61,532 bases of DNA from Clostridia bacterium (GTDB lineage Bacteria > Bacillota > Clostridia > Oscillospirales > Acutalibacteraceae): contig JAFQEE010000029.1 of NCBI GenBank assembly GCA_017399175.1, forward strand, positions 1 to 61,532, given 5' to 3'. How positions within the stretch are numbered: position 1 is the stretch's first letter; every line of letters starts with the position of its first letter. Below are positions 17,657 to 25,002 of the stretch, in pieces. A program made the position numbers and the translations under genes. Below the pieces are notes generated by a model that was given only the letters and a program-made list of their open reading frames with translations, was not told the origin of the DNA and searched no databases.

Positions 17657-17727
17657 TTTTTAAGCCATTTAAAAAGCACAAGCGTTGCATTTGGGAAATC
17701 TTACTTCCCTCTTGCAACGCTTTTTTA
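17654..17727. repeat. Right direct repeat flanking module 2, with palindrome terminator
   Basis: Starts TAGTTTTTAAGCCAT like the copy at 8601 and ends with GCGTTGCA...TGCAACGC (17682-17720) plus TTTTTT. It overlaps the stop codon of the peptidase gene by 3 nt and terminates module 2. The two copies are about 9.05 kb apart. Confidence 0.75.
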
Positions 17728-17880
17728 ATTGATATTTAGTTGTTAACCTGAAAAACTCCTGTAATTCAAATAAAAAATAATCATATGAATGAGATGAACA
17801 CAATAGTAAAAACTTAAAGAAAAATATTTTTTGAATCTTTATTTCAGCACGCGTCACTTATAAAAAACATCTTTCACAGC

Positions 17881-19992
17881 CTATTCATATCTTGCTTTTA
17901 CATCTTCATAAAGGCTTTCAATTTCATCAAGTTTTACATAATTTTCAGCCTGAATTATAAGATTTCTTGCATCATTGTATGGTTTTGTGATTCTGCGATA
18001 AACTGAAACCCCTTTTGTATATGCTTTGAGTTCTTTTTTTGCCTGACGGCGTTCTTTTGAGGTATTGATTTCACGATTTTTGATTTCTTCAGGAATTCTT
18101 TCGTCCGGCATTATAAGATTTTCTTTTCCGTGTTTTCTTAAAAGCTTTGCACTTCTTTTTTTCTCACGGACAAGAGTAAATGCATCCGCACGAATAAGTT
18201 TTTCTTCCTTTGTCTTTTTTGGAAGTCTTTTTGCAAGTTTCTTTTCTGCTTTCCAATCAGAATAAAGATAAACCTCACCTAAAGAAACAGTTTCCCTCGC
18301 AGAAATAAGCTTTGCTCTGTATCTTTCAGTATTAAATTTCTCAAGTTCTTCCTTAACAATCGGCAAGCCACTTACAAACTCGTTATACTTTCTGATTTCT
18401 TTAATCTCTGCTTTTGCTTTTTGAATTGCTTCTTTATCTTTTTGCTTTTTAGCAAGTTTCAATACAGTTTTATCTATAACCTTCTTTTCAAGGTTGCCTT
18501 TTGCACCTTTAATGATTCTCATTGCATCAACAAGTTGTTCATCTTCAAGTTCACCGTTTCCGTAATCTTCAAACATAGCACGGATTTTAAGAACATTAAC
18601 ATAGCCACGATGTTTTTCCTCTGTCAAATCGTAGAAAAGGTATGGAATAAGGTTAAGAACCGCACCAACTATTGAACAAATAATGAGAACATCGAAAAGA
18701 TTGTTTCTCATCTCATCGTTATAAAGCACATCGTAATTATCTTTAAGTCCCATTTTTTCATAAACGGCAGGAATCACAAGTCCTGTAAAGAAACCTAAGA
18801 CTGTGCCGATAAGACCTAATGGTCCGAAAAGTCCGTCAACTCGTACACCTGTTTTCCATTGATGATAGTCGCGCATATCCGCATTGATATTTGCCATATA
18901 AACATTCTGGAATGTATTTACAAATGTGTTGAGATAGAAAATAACGCAGACGATAAGCAGGTTTTCATAGAAAGGAACCAGACAAATCATAAGCACAATA
19001 TTTATAAGATTATGTGCTATAAGAAGATTTCGTTTGCCCATCCACTTAATAAGGAATGGTGCCAATGCCATTGACCATAGAGCAGCATTACCTATAATTG
19101 TGTTTGCAAGTCCCATATATGCTTGTTTTTCGCCATTGAATGCATAAACAAAAGACCAACTTAAAATCACACCGTACGAGCCTTCAAGAAATCCAATCCA
19201 ACCCGCAGAATTAATTATCCAAAAATATTTGTTTTTCGCAACCTCGCGTAGAGAATCAATAATACTTACATATTCAACCGGTCTTTTAGGTAGAATAATT
19301 CGTTCTTTAAGTTTAGGGAAGAAAACAAGGAGAATAACAAGACCTACAAGGGTAAATGCAGGGTAAATAATACGATATGTCCAGATATTATTCATACCGA
19401 AAGTAAAGCCCGCAATTGTAGGTATTACAAGACCTGTAAGTGATGGTGCCAATGAATAGAGAATCTGGAAAATACTCATTACATTTGCACGTTCCTGTGC
19501 ATTAGGTGTTACGACTTGTTGGAAGAAAGCCCAACCTTCACTATAAAAGCAAAGGAAAAACTGTACCAACATATACATAAACCAAACAACAATTACTTTG
19601 GTGCTGTATTGCCAATTTTCATAAGGCAACCACACAAACAAGGTTGATAATGCAACAATAGGAATAGGTGTACGAAGCATTATAGGAATAAATTTGCCAC
19701 CGGGCATTTTATGGTTATCAAATAACCAACCTCTGAAAAAGGCAATAGGCATACCAACAATATTTGCAATAATAAGCATAATCTGCAAATCAATCGGTTG
19801 AAGTCCGATACTTGCACCAACTAAAAAGTTTGACGCACTCAGTACTATTGTGTGGGCAAGATATGCAGTCCAATTGACACCAAAACCTGCAATACCTATT
19901 GTAGCAACTTCTTTATATGGAACATAATTGCCCTGAGCAGGTGTGTTCCAATGCTGTTTTATATTATTAATAAGACTTCTGACTTTTTCCAA
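17881..19992 (-). CDS. GPH/MFS-type sugar:cation symporter with long cytoplasmic tail
   Basis: 703 aa. About twelve transmembrane helices lie in residues 1-460 and resemble the glycoside-pentoside-hexuronide (MFS_2) family. The remaining approximately 240 residues are highly charged and Lys/Glu-rich with heptad-like stretches, and are not part of a classical GPH transporter (no PTS EIIA-like domain was recognised). The start is a TTG at 19992 with AAGGAG 10 nt upstream; an ATG 22 nt earlier is out of frame. A promoter lies at 20050-20078. It is divergent from the sialidase-like gene, with which it may share a carbohydrate substrate. Substrate unknown. Confidence 0.75.
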   Translation of the reverse strand: MEKVRSLINNIKQHWNTPAQGNYVPYKEVATIGIAGFGVNWTAYLAHTIVLSASNFLVGASIGLQPIDLQIMLIIANIVGMPIAFFRGWLFDNHKMPGGKFIPIMLRTPIPIVALSTLFVWLPYENWQYSTKVIVVWFMYMLVQFFLCFYSEGWAFFQQVVTPNAQERANVMSIFQILYSLAPSLTGLVIPTIAGFTFGMNNIWTYRIIYPAFTLVGLVILLVFFPKLKERIILPKRPVEYVSIIDSLREVAKNKYFWIINSAGWIGFLEGSYGVILSWSFVYAFNGEKQAYMGLANTIIGNAALWSMALAPFLIKWMGKRNLLIAHNLINIVLMICLVPFYENLLIVCVIFYLNTFVNTFQNVYMANINADMRDYHQWKTGVRVDGLFGPLGLIGTVLGFFTGLVIPAVYEKMGLKDNYDVLYNDEMRNNLFDVLIICSIVGAVLNLIPYLFYDLTEEKHRGYVNVLKIRAMFEDYGNGELEDEQLVDAMRIIKGAKGNLEKKVIDKTVLKLAKKQKDKEAIQKAKAEIKEIRKYNEFVSGLPIVKEELEKFNTERYRAKLISARETVSLGEVYLYSDWKAEKKLAKRLPKKTKEEKLIRADAFTLVREKKRSAKLLRKHGKENLIMPDERIPEEIKNREINTSKERRQAKKELKAYTKGVSVYRRITKPYNDARNLIIQAENYVKLDEIESLYEDVKARYE

Positions 19993-20049
19993 TTTCTTTT
20001 TTCTCCTTATTCATAAAAGAATATTTTATAGACAAATTCTATGGAAAAT

Positions 20050-20078
20050 ATTATAACATTTTTACTGTACGAAAACAA
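20050..20078 (-). promoter_or_regulatory. Promoter of the sugar symporter
   Basis: On the minus strand TTGTTT, 17 nt, TATAAT, about 58 nt ahead of the TTG start. Confidence 0.6.
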
Positions 20079-20146
20079 TAGGCAATACAAATAAGTATTA
20101 TATATGCTTTTCTGTATCATTTTTTTAAGTGTTTTGTATGAAAATA

Positions 20147-20175
20147 TTTACAACACGCATTGATTTTGGTATTAT
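20147..20175 (+). promoter_or_regulatory. Promoter of the sialidase-like gene
   Basis: TTTACA, 17 nt, TATTAT, about 37 nt ahead of the ATG at 20213, with AAGGAG at the ribosome site. Confidence 0.5.
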
Positions 20176-20212
20176 AAATAACAAATAATCAAGTTAGAAC
20201 AAGGAGAATGTT

Positions 20213-21709
20213 ATGACTTCAAAAATCTTTTATGAACAAATCTTTGATAACAAAGAATATTGCTCCGAGCGTAATCGTATCCCTGCCCTTTATACACTCA
20301 ATGACGGAAGTGTTATGGCAGGTGCTGACATCCGTTATGCTCACGGCTCTGACTCACCCAATAATATTGATATTGCCGTTGCAATTTCGAAAGATGGTTA
20401 TACCGATTGGGAGTATGTAATGGTCAATTACTTTGATGATTATGCAGATACCGTTACATCAAAAGATAGTGCGTCATTCATCGATTCAGCTATTGCTCAA
20501 TCAAGCACAGGCAGAATTTTTATAGTTGCAGACGCTCAACCATCGGAGTGTGGTTATCTTCAATGTAAAACAGGTACCGGATACTGTGAAATTGACGGCA
20601 AAAAGCGTATGCTGTTAACAAAGGGTAAGAATGACGATAAATTAAGTACTTTCGAATATTTCATTGGTGATTTTAACGGTGATTTTGCTCCTGTTTTCAC
20701 AAAAAGAGACAAACAAACCACAGAATATTCTGTTGACCGTGAATTCCGTATATATAAAAATAAAGAGCCACTTTATGCAGAACAAAAAGGTGCAGATGGC
20801 ATTACAATTCAGCAAAATATTTTTTACAGTTGTGCAGAGTTAAAATGCTACAGAACAACATATCTCTGGATGCGATATAGTGACGATAACGGAAAAACCT
20901 GGAGCCATCCGCAAATTCTCTCTGACCAGGTTAAAAATGATAAAGAGTCGTTTTTAGGTGTTGGTCCCGGTAGAGGTATTGTTGTAAATCACGACGGTAA
21001 GGAGAGAATTCTTTTCTGTGTTTATGATAACAATGGTCTTTTCAAAGACCCTATTTTTGAAAATGCAAGTGCCATTTATACTGATGACAATGGTGCAACA
21101 TGGCACAGAAGTAATAAAATCAGAATTAAAGCCGGTCTTCAGAAAACAAGCGAGGCACAACTTGTGAAAATCGAAGGAGAAAATTATAAGGCACTTCGTA
21201 TGTATGCGAGAAATTTAAGTAATTATATCGCATATTCTGATAGTTTTGACGGTGGCGAAACCTGGACTGATTTCCGTGCCGACCGTTCCCTTGAGGGTAC
21301 TAAAAACTGTATGGTTTCACTTATTGAAACATCAAAGAGAATTGATGGTAAGCAAGTTATTCTCTGCTCTGCCGGTGGTAGCCTTTTATCAAGAGCCGAT
21401 GGTGTACTTCGTGTTGGTCTTACCGAAAGTAACGGTGATGTTAACTGGATTACTACATACCATCTGACACAAGGCTTTTATGGTTATTCTTGTCTTACAG
21501 AATTAGCAGATGGTAATTTTGCGGTTTTCTATGAAGATGAAGCAGCACATCTTAAATACACAGTATTCAGCATATCAAACAGTGGTGTAATTAACGAAAT
21601 CAACGGCGATAATCTTGAATTTAAGCCCGATACATCATCAAAGAATTTGAAGGCTATAAACAATAAAAAGAGAATCTCAAATATCAAATTTAAGTTAGGT
21701 TTGATGTAA
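20213..21709 (+). CDS. Exo-alpha-sialidase-like BNR-repeat protein, no signal peptide
   Basis: 498 aa. The N-terminus has R-I-P-A-L, the (F/Y)RIP motif whose Arg belongs to the sialidase Arg triad. Three Asp boxes of the S-x-D-x-G-x-T-W type occur at SDDNGKTW (about 222), TDDNGATW (about 291) and SFDGGETW (about 343). Together with an EAQLV segment and ALRMYARN this supports a GH33-like six-bladed propeller. No signal peptide or anchor is visible, so the enzyme may be cytoplasmic or released otherwise. It is divergent from the GPH-type transporter. Some BNR proteins are not sialidases, so the substrate is uncertain. Confidence 0.75.
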   Translation: MTSKIFYEQIFDNKEYCSERNRIPALYTLNDGSVMAGADIRYAHGSDSPNNIDIAVAISKDGYTDWEYVMVNYFDDYADTVTSKDSASFIDSAIAQSSTGRIFIVADAQPSECGYLQCKTGTGYCEIDGKKRMLLTKGKNDDKLSTFEYFIGDFNGDFAPVFTKRDKQTTEYSVDREFRIYKNKEPLYAEQKGADGITIQQNIFYSCAELKCYRTTYLWMRYSDDNGKTWSHPQILSDQVKNDKESFLGVGPGRGIVVNHDGKERILFCVYDNNGLFKDPIFENASAIYTDDNGATWHRSNKIRIKAGLQKTSEAQLVKIEGENYKALRMYARNLSNYIAYSDSFDGGETWTDFRADRSLEGTKNCMVSLIETSKRIDGKQVILCSAGGSLLSRADGVLRVGLTESNGDVNWITTYHLTQGFYGYSCLTELADGNFAVFYEDEAAHLKYTVFSISNSGVINEINGDNLEFKPDTSSKNLKAINNKKRISNIKFKLGLM

Positions 21710-21728
21710 ATACTTAATAAAAATAAAA

Positions 21729-21771
21729 GCGTTGCAGTTGGGAAATCACTCCCTTTTGCAACGCTTTTTTT
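21729..21771. terminator. GCGTTGCA-type bidirectional terminator
   Basis: Palindrome GCGTTGCAGTTGGGA/TCCCTTTTGCAACGC (21729-21764) with T-runs on both strands, between the convergent sialidase-like and metallophosphoesterase genes. Confidence 0.8.
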
Positions 21772-21793
21772 GCTATCTTTTAATTTTCAATTT

Positions 21794-23047
21794 TCAATCT
21801 GGATAAGTTACTTGTCTGTCTGTAAATGTTTCTGTAATTTTACGGTAAATGTTACTTGCAGTTTTTTGAATTTTGCCTTTTACTGCAAATTCACAAGCCA
21901 TTCTGTATGTGAATTTATCTCCGTTCTGTTTTTCTTCTTTTACGGTTTCGAAATTGAACATATCATATATACGGGCTACCCGTGTTTTGTAAGTTGAAGT
22001 GTCATTTTCGTCAACCTCTATTATGCGATAACCACATTGTGTGGAATGAGCAAGTCCTATGTAACGAGTACTCAAAGAGTTGACAATATCAATCCCTTTA
22101 TGCTCTACTGCAAAGGCATTAGTGTGGTCGTGACCTGTAAAAATGCCGAGGACATCGCCTTTTTCTACCATTGCATCAAACTGACCATAATTTTCATAAC
22201 CGGGACAAGGGTATTCTCTTATTGTACCGTAATTCACACGGTCAGGGTCAAACATATAATACTCTTCTTTATTGTAAAGGTGCTTGAATGCATAAGGTTT
22301 CCACGAATCCGACTTTTTGAGTACATCATAAATTTCGCCCACAATTATATGCTGAAATGCAAGAGAATTTACTACTTCACCGTTATTCTCTGCCTTGAGT
22401 TTGTCAGAGGCTCTCTTGTACCACTCAATCTGGTCAGGCTTTACACAGCTGTATCTTCCTTCTTCGTCATAATCACCTGAATCAAAAACCCAGAGATTGA
22501 ATTTCACTTTTTCACCATCGGATGAAAGCACAGGAATATTATATGTACCACAGCCTGAAAGTGCTTCGCCGTCATCAACTGAAACTGAGCAAGAGAATGT
22601 GTTGTAATGTGCCATCAAATCTTCTCGTGACATTGCACCCTGCTCTGAATCGTGATTACCAAATGTTACTGCAACCGGAATATTTCTCTCATCAAAAATA
22701 TTCATCAATGCATTTATCATTTTCATTGTATCTTCTGCATTATCGCAATTCACAACATTGTCGCCTGTTATCACAACGATATCAGGTTTTTCTGTGTCAC
22801 ACGCTTTCTCAAGCAACCAGATTGTAGGGTCAAAGTTATGGTTAAGATTGAGATGAGTGTCAGTAATATGCAAAATTTTGAGTTTTCCGTTTGAATTGAA
22901 CTTAATTGTTTTATCTGTTTTGTTCCGACTGTCTGCGGGATTATAATTCACTCCGCTGTATTTAGGTCTTAATAAAGGTAATATAACCCATATTGCCATA
23001 ATAATCACCAACATCAATGAAATTACTGTTTTAATTCGTTTTTTCAT
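21794..23047 (-). CDS. Membrane-anchored calcineurin-like metallophosphoesterase
   Basis: 417 aa. An N-terminal membrane segment (about 6-27) anchors the protein. The catalytic motifs are all present: ITDTHL (DxH) near 60, ITGDN (GD) near 98, FGNHD near 131, an FQHIIV segment near 231 and FTGHDHTNAF near 300. The family is dinuclear-metal phosphoesterases acting on phosphate monoesters or diesters; the substrate is unknown. A paralogue is at 55.4 kb. It is transcribed alone, from a promoter that lies in a repeat duplicated at 24.45 kb. Confidence 0.85.
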   Translation of the reverse strand: MKKRIKTVISLMLVIIMAIWVILPLLRPKYSGVNYNPADSRNKTDKTIKFNSNGKLKILHITDTHLNLNHNFDPTIWLLEKACDTEKPDIVVITGDNVVNCDNAEDTMKMINALMNIFDERNIPVAVTFGNHDSEQGAMSREDLMAHYNTFSCSVSVDDGEALSGCGTYNIPVLSSDGEKVKFNLWVFDSGDYDEEGRYSCVKPDQIEWYKRASDKLKAENNGEVVNSLAFQHIIVGEIYDVLKKSDSWKPYAFKHLYNKEEYYMFDPDRVNYGTIREYPCPGYENYGQFDAMVEKGDVLGIFTGHDHTNAFAVEHKGIDIVNSLSTRYIGLAHSTQCGYRIIEVDENDTSTYKTRVARIYDMFNFETVKEEKQNGDKFTYRMACEFAVKGKIQKTASNIYRKITETFTDRQVTYPD

Positions 23048-23092
23048 TGTCCCATCTCCACAAACATTAATAACATATGCCTATTTAATATA

Positions 23093-23142
23093 ATCATTAT
23101 AACACTTATACAAAGCAAAAATCAATAAATAAAAGCGTTGCA
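23093..23142. repeat. Duplicated promoter/terminator segment, copy 1
   Basis: About 50 bp nearly identical to 24454-24505. On the minus strand it contains TTGATT, 18 nt, TATAAT as the likely promoter of the metallophosphoesterase, next to one half (GCGTTGCA) of the palindrome family; the other half is missing here. Confidence 0.75.
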
Positions 23143-23221
23143 TTGCCATATCATTCTGCGTTTCAGTTCAAGTTGCACACATTTCAATTCTTCATGAACT
23201 ATGATAGTTAGGTGATTGTGT

Positions 23222-23955
23222 TCAACGTAATGCTGTGGGACTTTTCTTATAATTCAAAACAAGATTTCCGTTAATATTTTCGGCTTTGGTCAGTTCAAAA
23301 TTTGAAGTGATGCTATCCATAAATAACGGCTTATCATCTTTATTCGCTATGATTGGTGCTACAACAAGGCTTAATTCGTCAATGACCTCTGCTCGTTGGA
23401 ATGAACCATTTATGATGCTTCCACCCTCTAAAAGCAAAGTTTCACAACCAATAATATTTTTAAGCTTGAACAATGCAAAATTCACATCGATTTCAGTTTC
23501 GCCTGCAAATATATATGGAATATCAAGGCTTTCAAGATAACCTAAATATCTTTCGTCAACTTGTTCAGTAAGCACCTCAATAATTTGTGCTCCGTCATAA
23601 CCCGGGTAACCGTCAGGGTCAATGATTTTATTTGATTTCCAACCTAATTTTCCTTTTGGGTCAAATGCAACTGCATAAAATCCTGTCATATCTTCTAAAT
23701 CAAGCATAAAATCCATTTTATGACCTACATCGTGACGCACAGGCTCATAATCAGATAAATCAGGATAATATCCTTGTGTAAAACTGCTTTCTCCATAGTA
23801 ACACGACCACAGATAAACCCATTACATTTAAGTTTTCGGTTAATATCATAGTAAATTTCTGTTGCATCCTCACATTCGGGACTAAACAAGAAATCACCTG
23901 TAACCTTTCCGTCAAGGGATGTTACCATATGACAGATAATATAAGGTCTGTTCAT
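23222..23955 (-). pseudogene. DHFR/RibD C-terminal-family protein, frameshifted
   Basis: Two overlapping frames form one protein of about 235-240 aa. The first frame (23955 to about 23790) begins MNRPYIICHMVTSLDGKV, a typical reductase start, and holds CNGFICGRVTMEK; it then leaves the family pattern and stops at 23725. The second frame reads SFTQGYYPDLSDYEPVRHD and runs to 23222, with LLLEGGSIINGSFQ typical of the family. The shift is of one nucleotide near 23780-23790. The family includes reductases that use NADPH and riboflavin- or folate-like substrates. It is either a recent pseudogene or a sequencing error. It is 9 nt after the monooxygenase-like gene, in the same operon. Confidence 0.75.
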
Positions 23956-23964
23956 AGTTTTCTC

Positions 23965-24294
23965 CTACTTTCTAATATACTTTTCGTCGGTTGAATTGTC
24001 AGGCTCAGCAGATACATATCGCTCAACTCTCATATGCAAATCGTACTTTTCACGCAAGTCAATTATTTTTTCCATCATCGGTGATTTGTGGTGTATGTCG
24101 AGTGCTTTTTGATTCTCCCAACTATCAATTAAAAGGACAGTTTCATTATCATTCATCGGGAAAAAGTATTCATATTTCAAATTGCCTTCTTCGGCACGGA
24201 TTTTGTCAACAATACCACTTGAAATCATTTCTTCTGCGAATTTTCGCGCATTTCCGTTTGTTCCTGAATAGTAAATATTTATTGTTATTGCCAT
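23965..24294 (-). CDS. Antibiotic biosynthesis monooxygenase-domain protein
   Basis: 109 aa, a single ABM/YgiN-like ferredoxin-fold domain: INIYYSG start, then KFAEEM, LKYEYFFP, VLLIDSWENQKALDIHHKSPMM, a common signature of quinol monooxygenase-like or heme-degrading-like proteins. It is small and cofactor-free in known members. Start has GAGGTGA 9 nt upstream. It forms a pair with the frameshifted reductase gene and sits between two copies of a duplicated promoter segment; between its own promoter copy and its start lies a MITE-like remnant. Function not assignable further. Confidence 0.75.
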   Translation of the reverse strand: MAITINIYYSGTNGNARKFAEEMISSGIVDKIRAEEGNLKYEYFFPMNDNETVLLIDSWENQKALDIHHKSPMMEKIIDLREKYDLHMRVERYVSAEPDNSTDEKYIRK

Positions 24295-24333
24295 TTTATC
24301 TTATCACCTCAAAGAATTGGAGTTTATAGGGAT

Positions 24334-24453
24334 AATTCGTAATGCGTAATTCGGAATTAAGGAACTGCGTTGCGATTATATCCCGGCTCCCTCGTCAGAG
24401 GGAGCCAAAGAAAAACGCAATTAAAAGAGAGCGATAAATTATAATTTATCGAA
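24334..24453. repeat. MITE-like remnant
   Basis: Contains the hairpin GGCTCCCTC/GAGGGAGCC (24385-24406) and ends with AAATTATAATTTATCGAAA, which recurs at the end of the 56.7-kb repeat. It lies between the promoter and the start of the monooxygenase-like gene. Confidence 0.6.
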
Positions 24454-24505
24454 ATCATTATAACACTTATACAAAACAAAAATCAATAAAAATAAAAGCG
24501 TTGCA
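24454..24505. repeat. Duplicated promoter/terminator segment, copy 2
   Basis: Near-identical to 23093-23142 (one substitution and a 2-nt indel). On the minus strand it supplies TTGATT, 18 nt, TATAAT as the likely promoter of the monooxygenase-reductase pair, and it continues into the complete palindrome terminator. Confidence 0.75.
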
Positions 24506-24540
24506 GTTGGGAATGTCACTCCCCTTTTGCAACGCTTTTT
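24498..24540. terminator. GCGTTGCA-type terminator of the V/A-ATPase operon
   Basis: Palindrome at 24498-24535 with T-runs on both sides, 18 nt past the K-subunit stop. Confidence 0.8.
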
Positions 24541-24557
24541 GAATATATAATTTATAT

Positions 24558-24989
24558 TTATCCGAGTGCTACCATGCTGAAAACGAGTGCGAACAAAGCA
24601 ACTGTTTCGCAAAGACCAACAACTGTGATGTACTGTGAGAAGCCTTTTCCTGTTTCAGCCAATGCGTCTGCACCTGCTGCACCTGCTTTACCTTGGAATA
24701 CTGCTGAGAAAGCCATTGCAAGACCTGATGCAATACCAAGACCGATTAAGAATGCAGGGTCTGCATCTGAACCTTTCATCTGTTGCATCAAAAGGAAACC
24801 GTAAATCGTCTGTGTAAGAGGTGCACCTGCAAAAACTGTAAGAATGAATGGTGCTGCCTTATTACTCATATAACATTTTTTCCAAGCACCGATTGATGCC
24901 TGACCTGCAATACCGATACCAATTGCTGAACCAATCGCAGCAATACCCATAGCCAAAGATGTTCCTAATAATCCGAAATTCATAATCAT
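24558..24989 (-). CDS. ntpK: V/A-type ATPase subunit K (membrane ring)
   Basis: 143 aa, four transmembrane helices in two hairpins, the V-type duplicated c-subunit. The ion-carrying Glu128 lies in helix 4 (CETVALF); helix 2 has Thr59-Gln60 in PLTQTIYGF and helix 3 Gln99 in VFQGKAG. These match the Thr, Gln, Gln and Glu that bind Na+ in the Enterococcus hirae ring, so sodium coupling is likely but not proven. The annotated start could instead be Met3. It is the last gene of the operon, 13 nt after subunit I. Confidence 0.9.
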   Translation of the reverse strand: MIMNFGLLGTSLAMGIAAIGSAIGIGIAGQASIGAWKKCYMSNKAAPFILTVFAGAPLTQTIYGFLLMQQMKGSDADPAFLIGLGIASGLAMAFSAVFQGKAGAAGADALAETGKGFSQYITVVGLCETVALFALVFSMVALG

Positions 24990-25002
24990 TCTCCTTCGTT
25001 AT

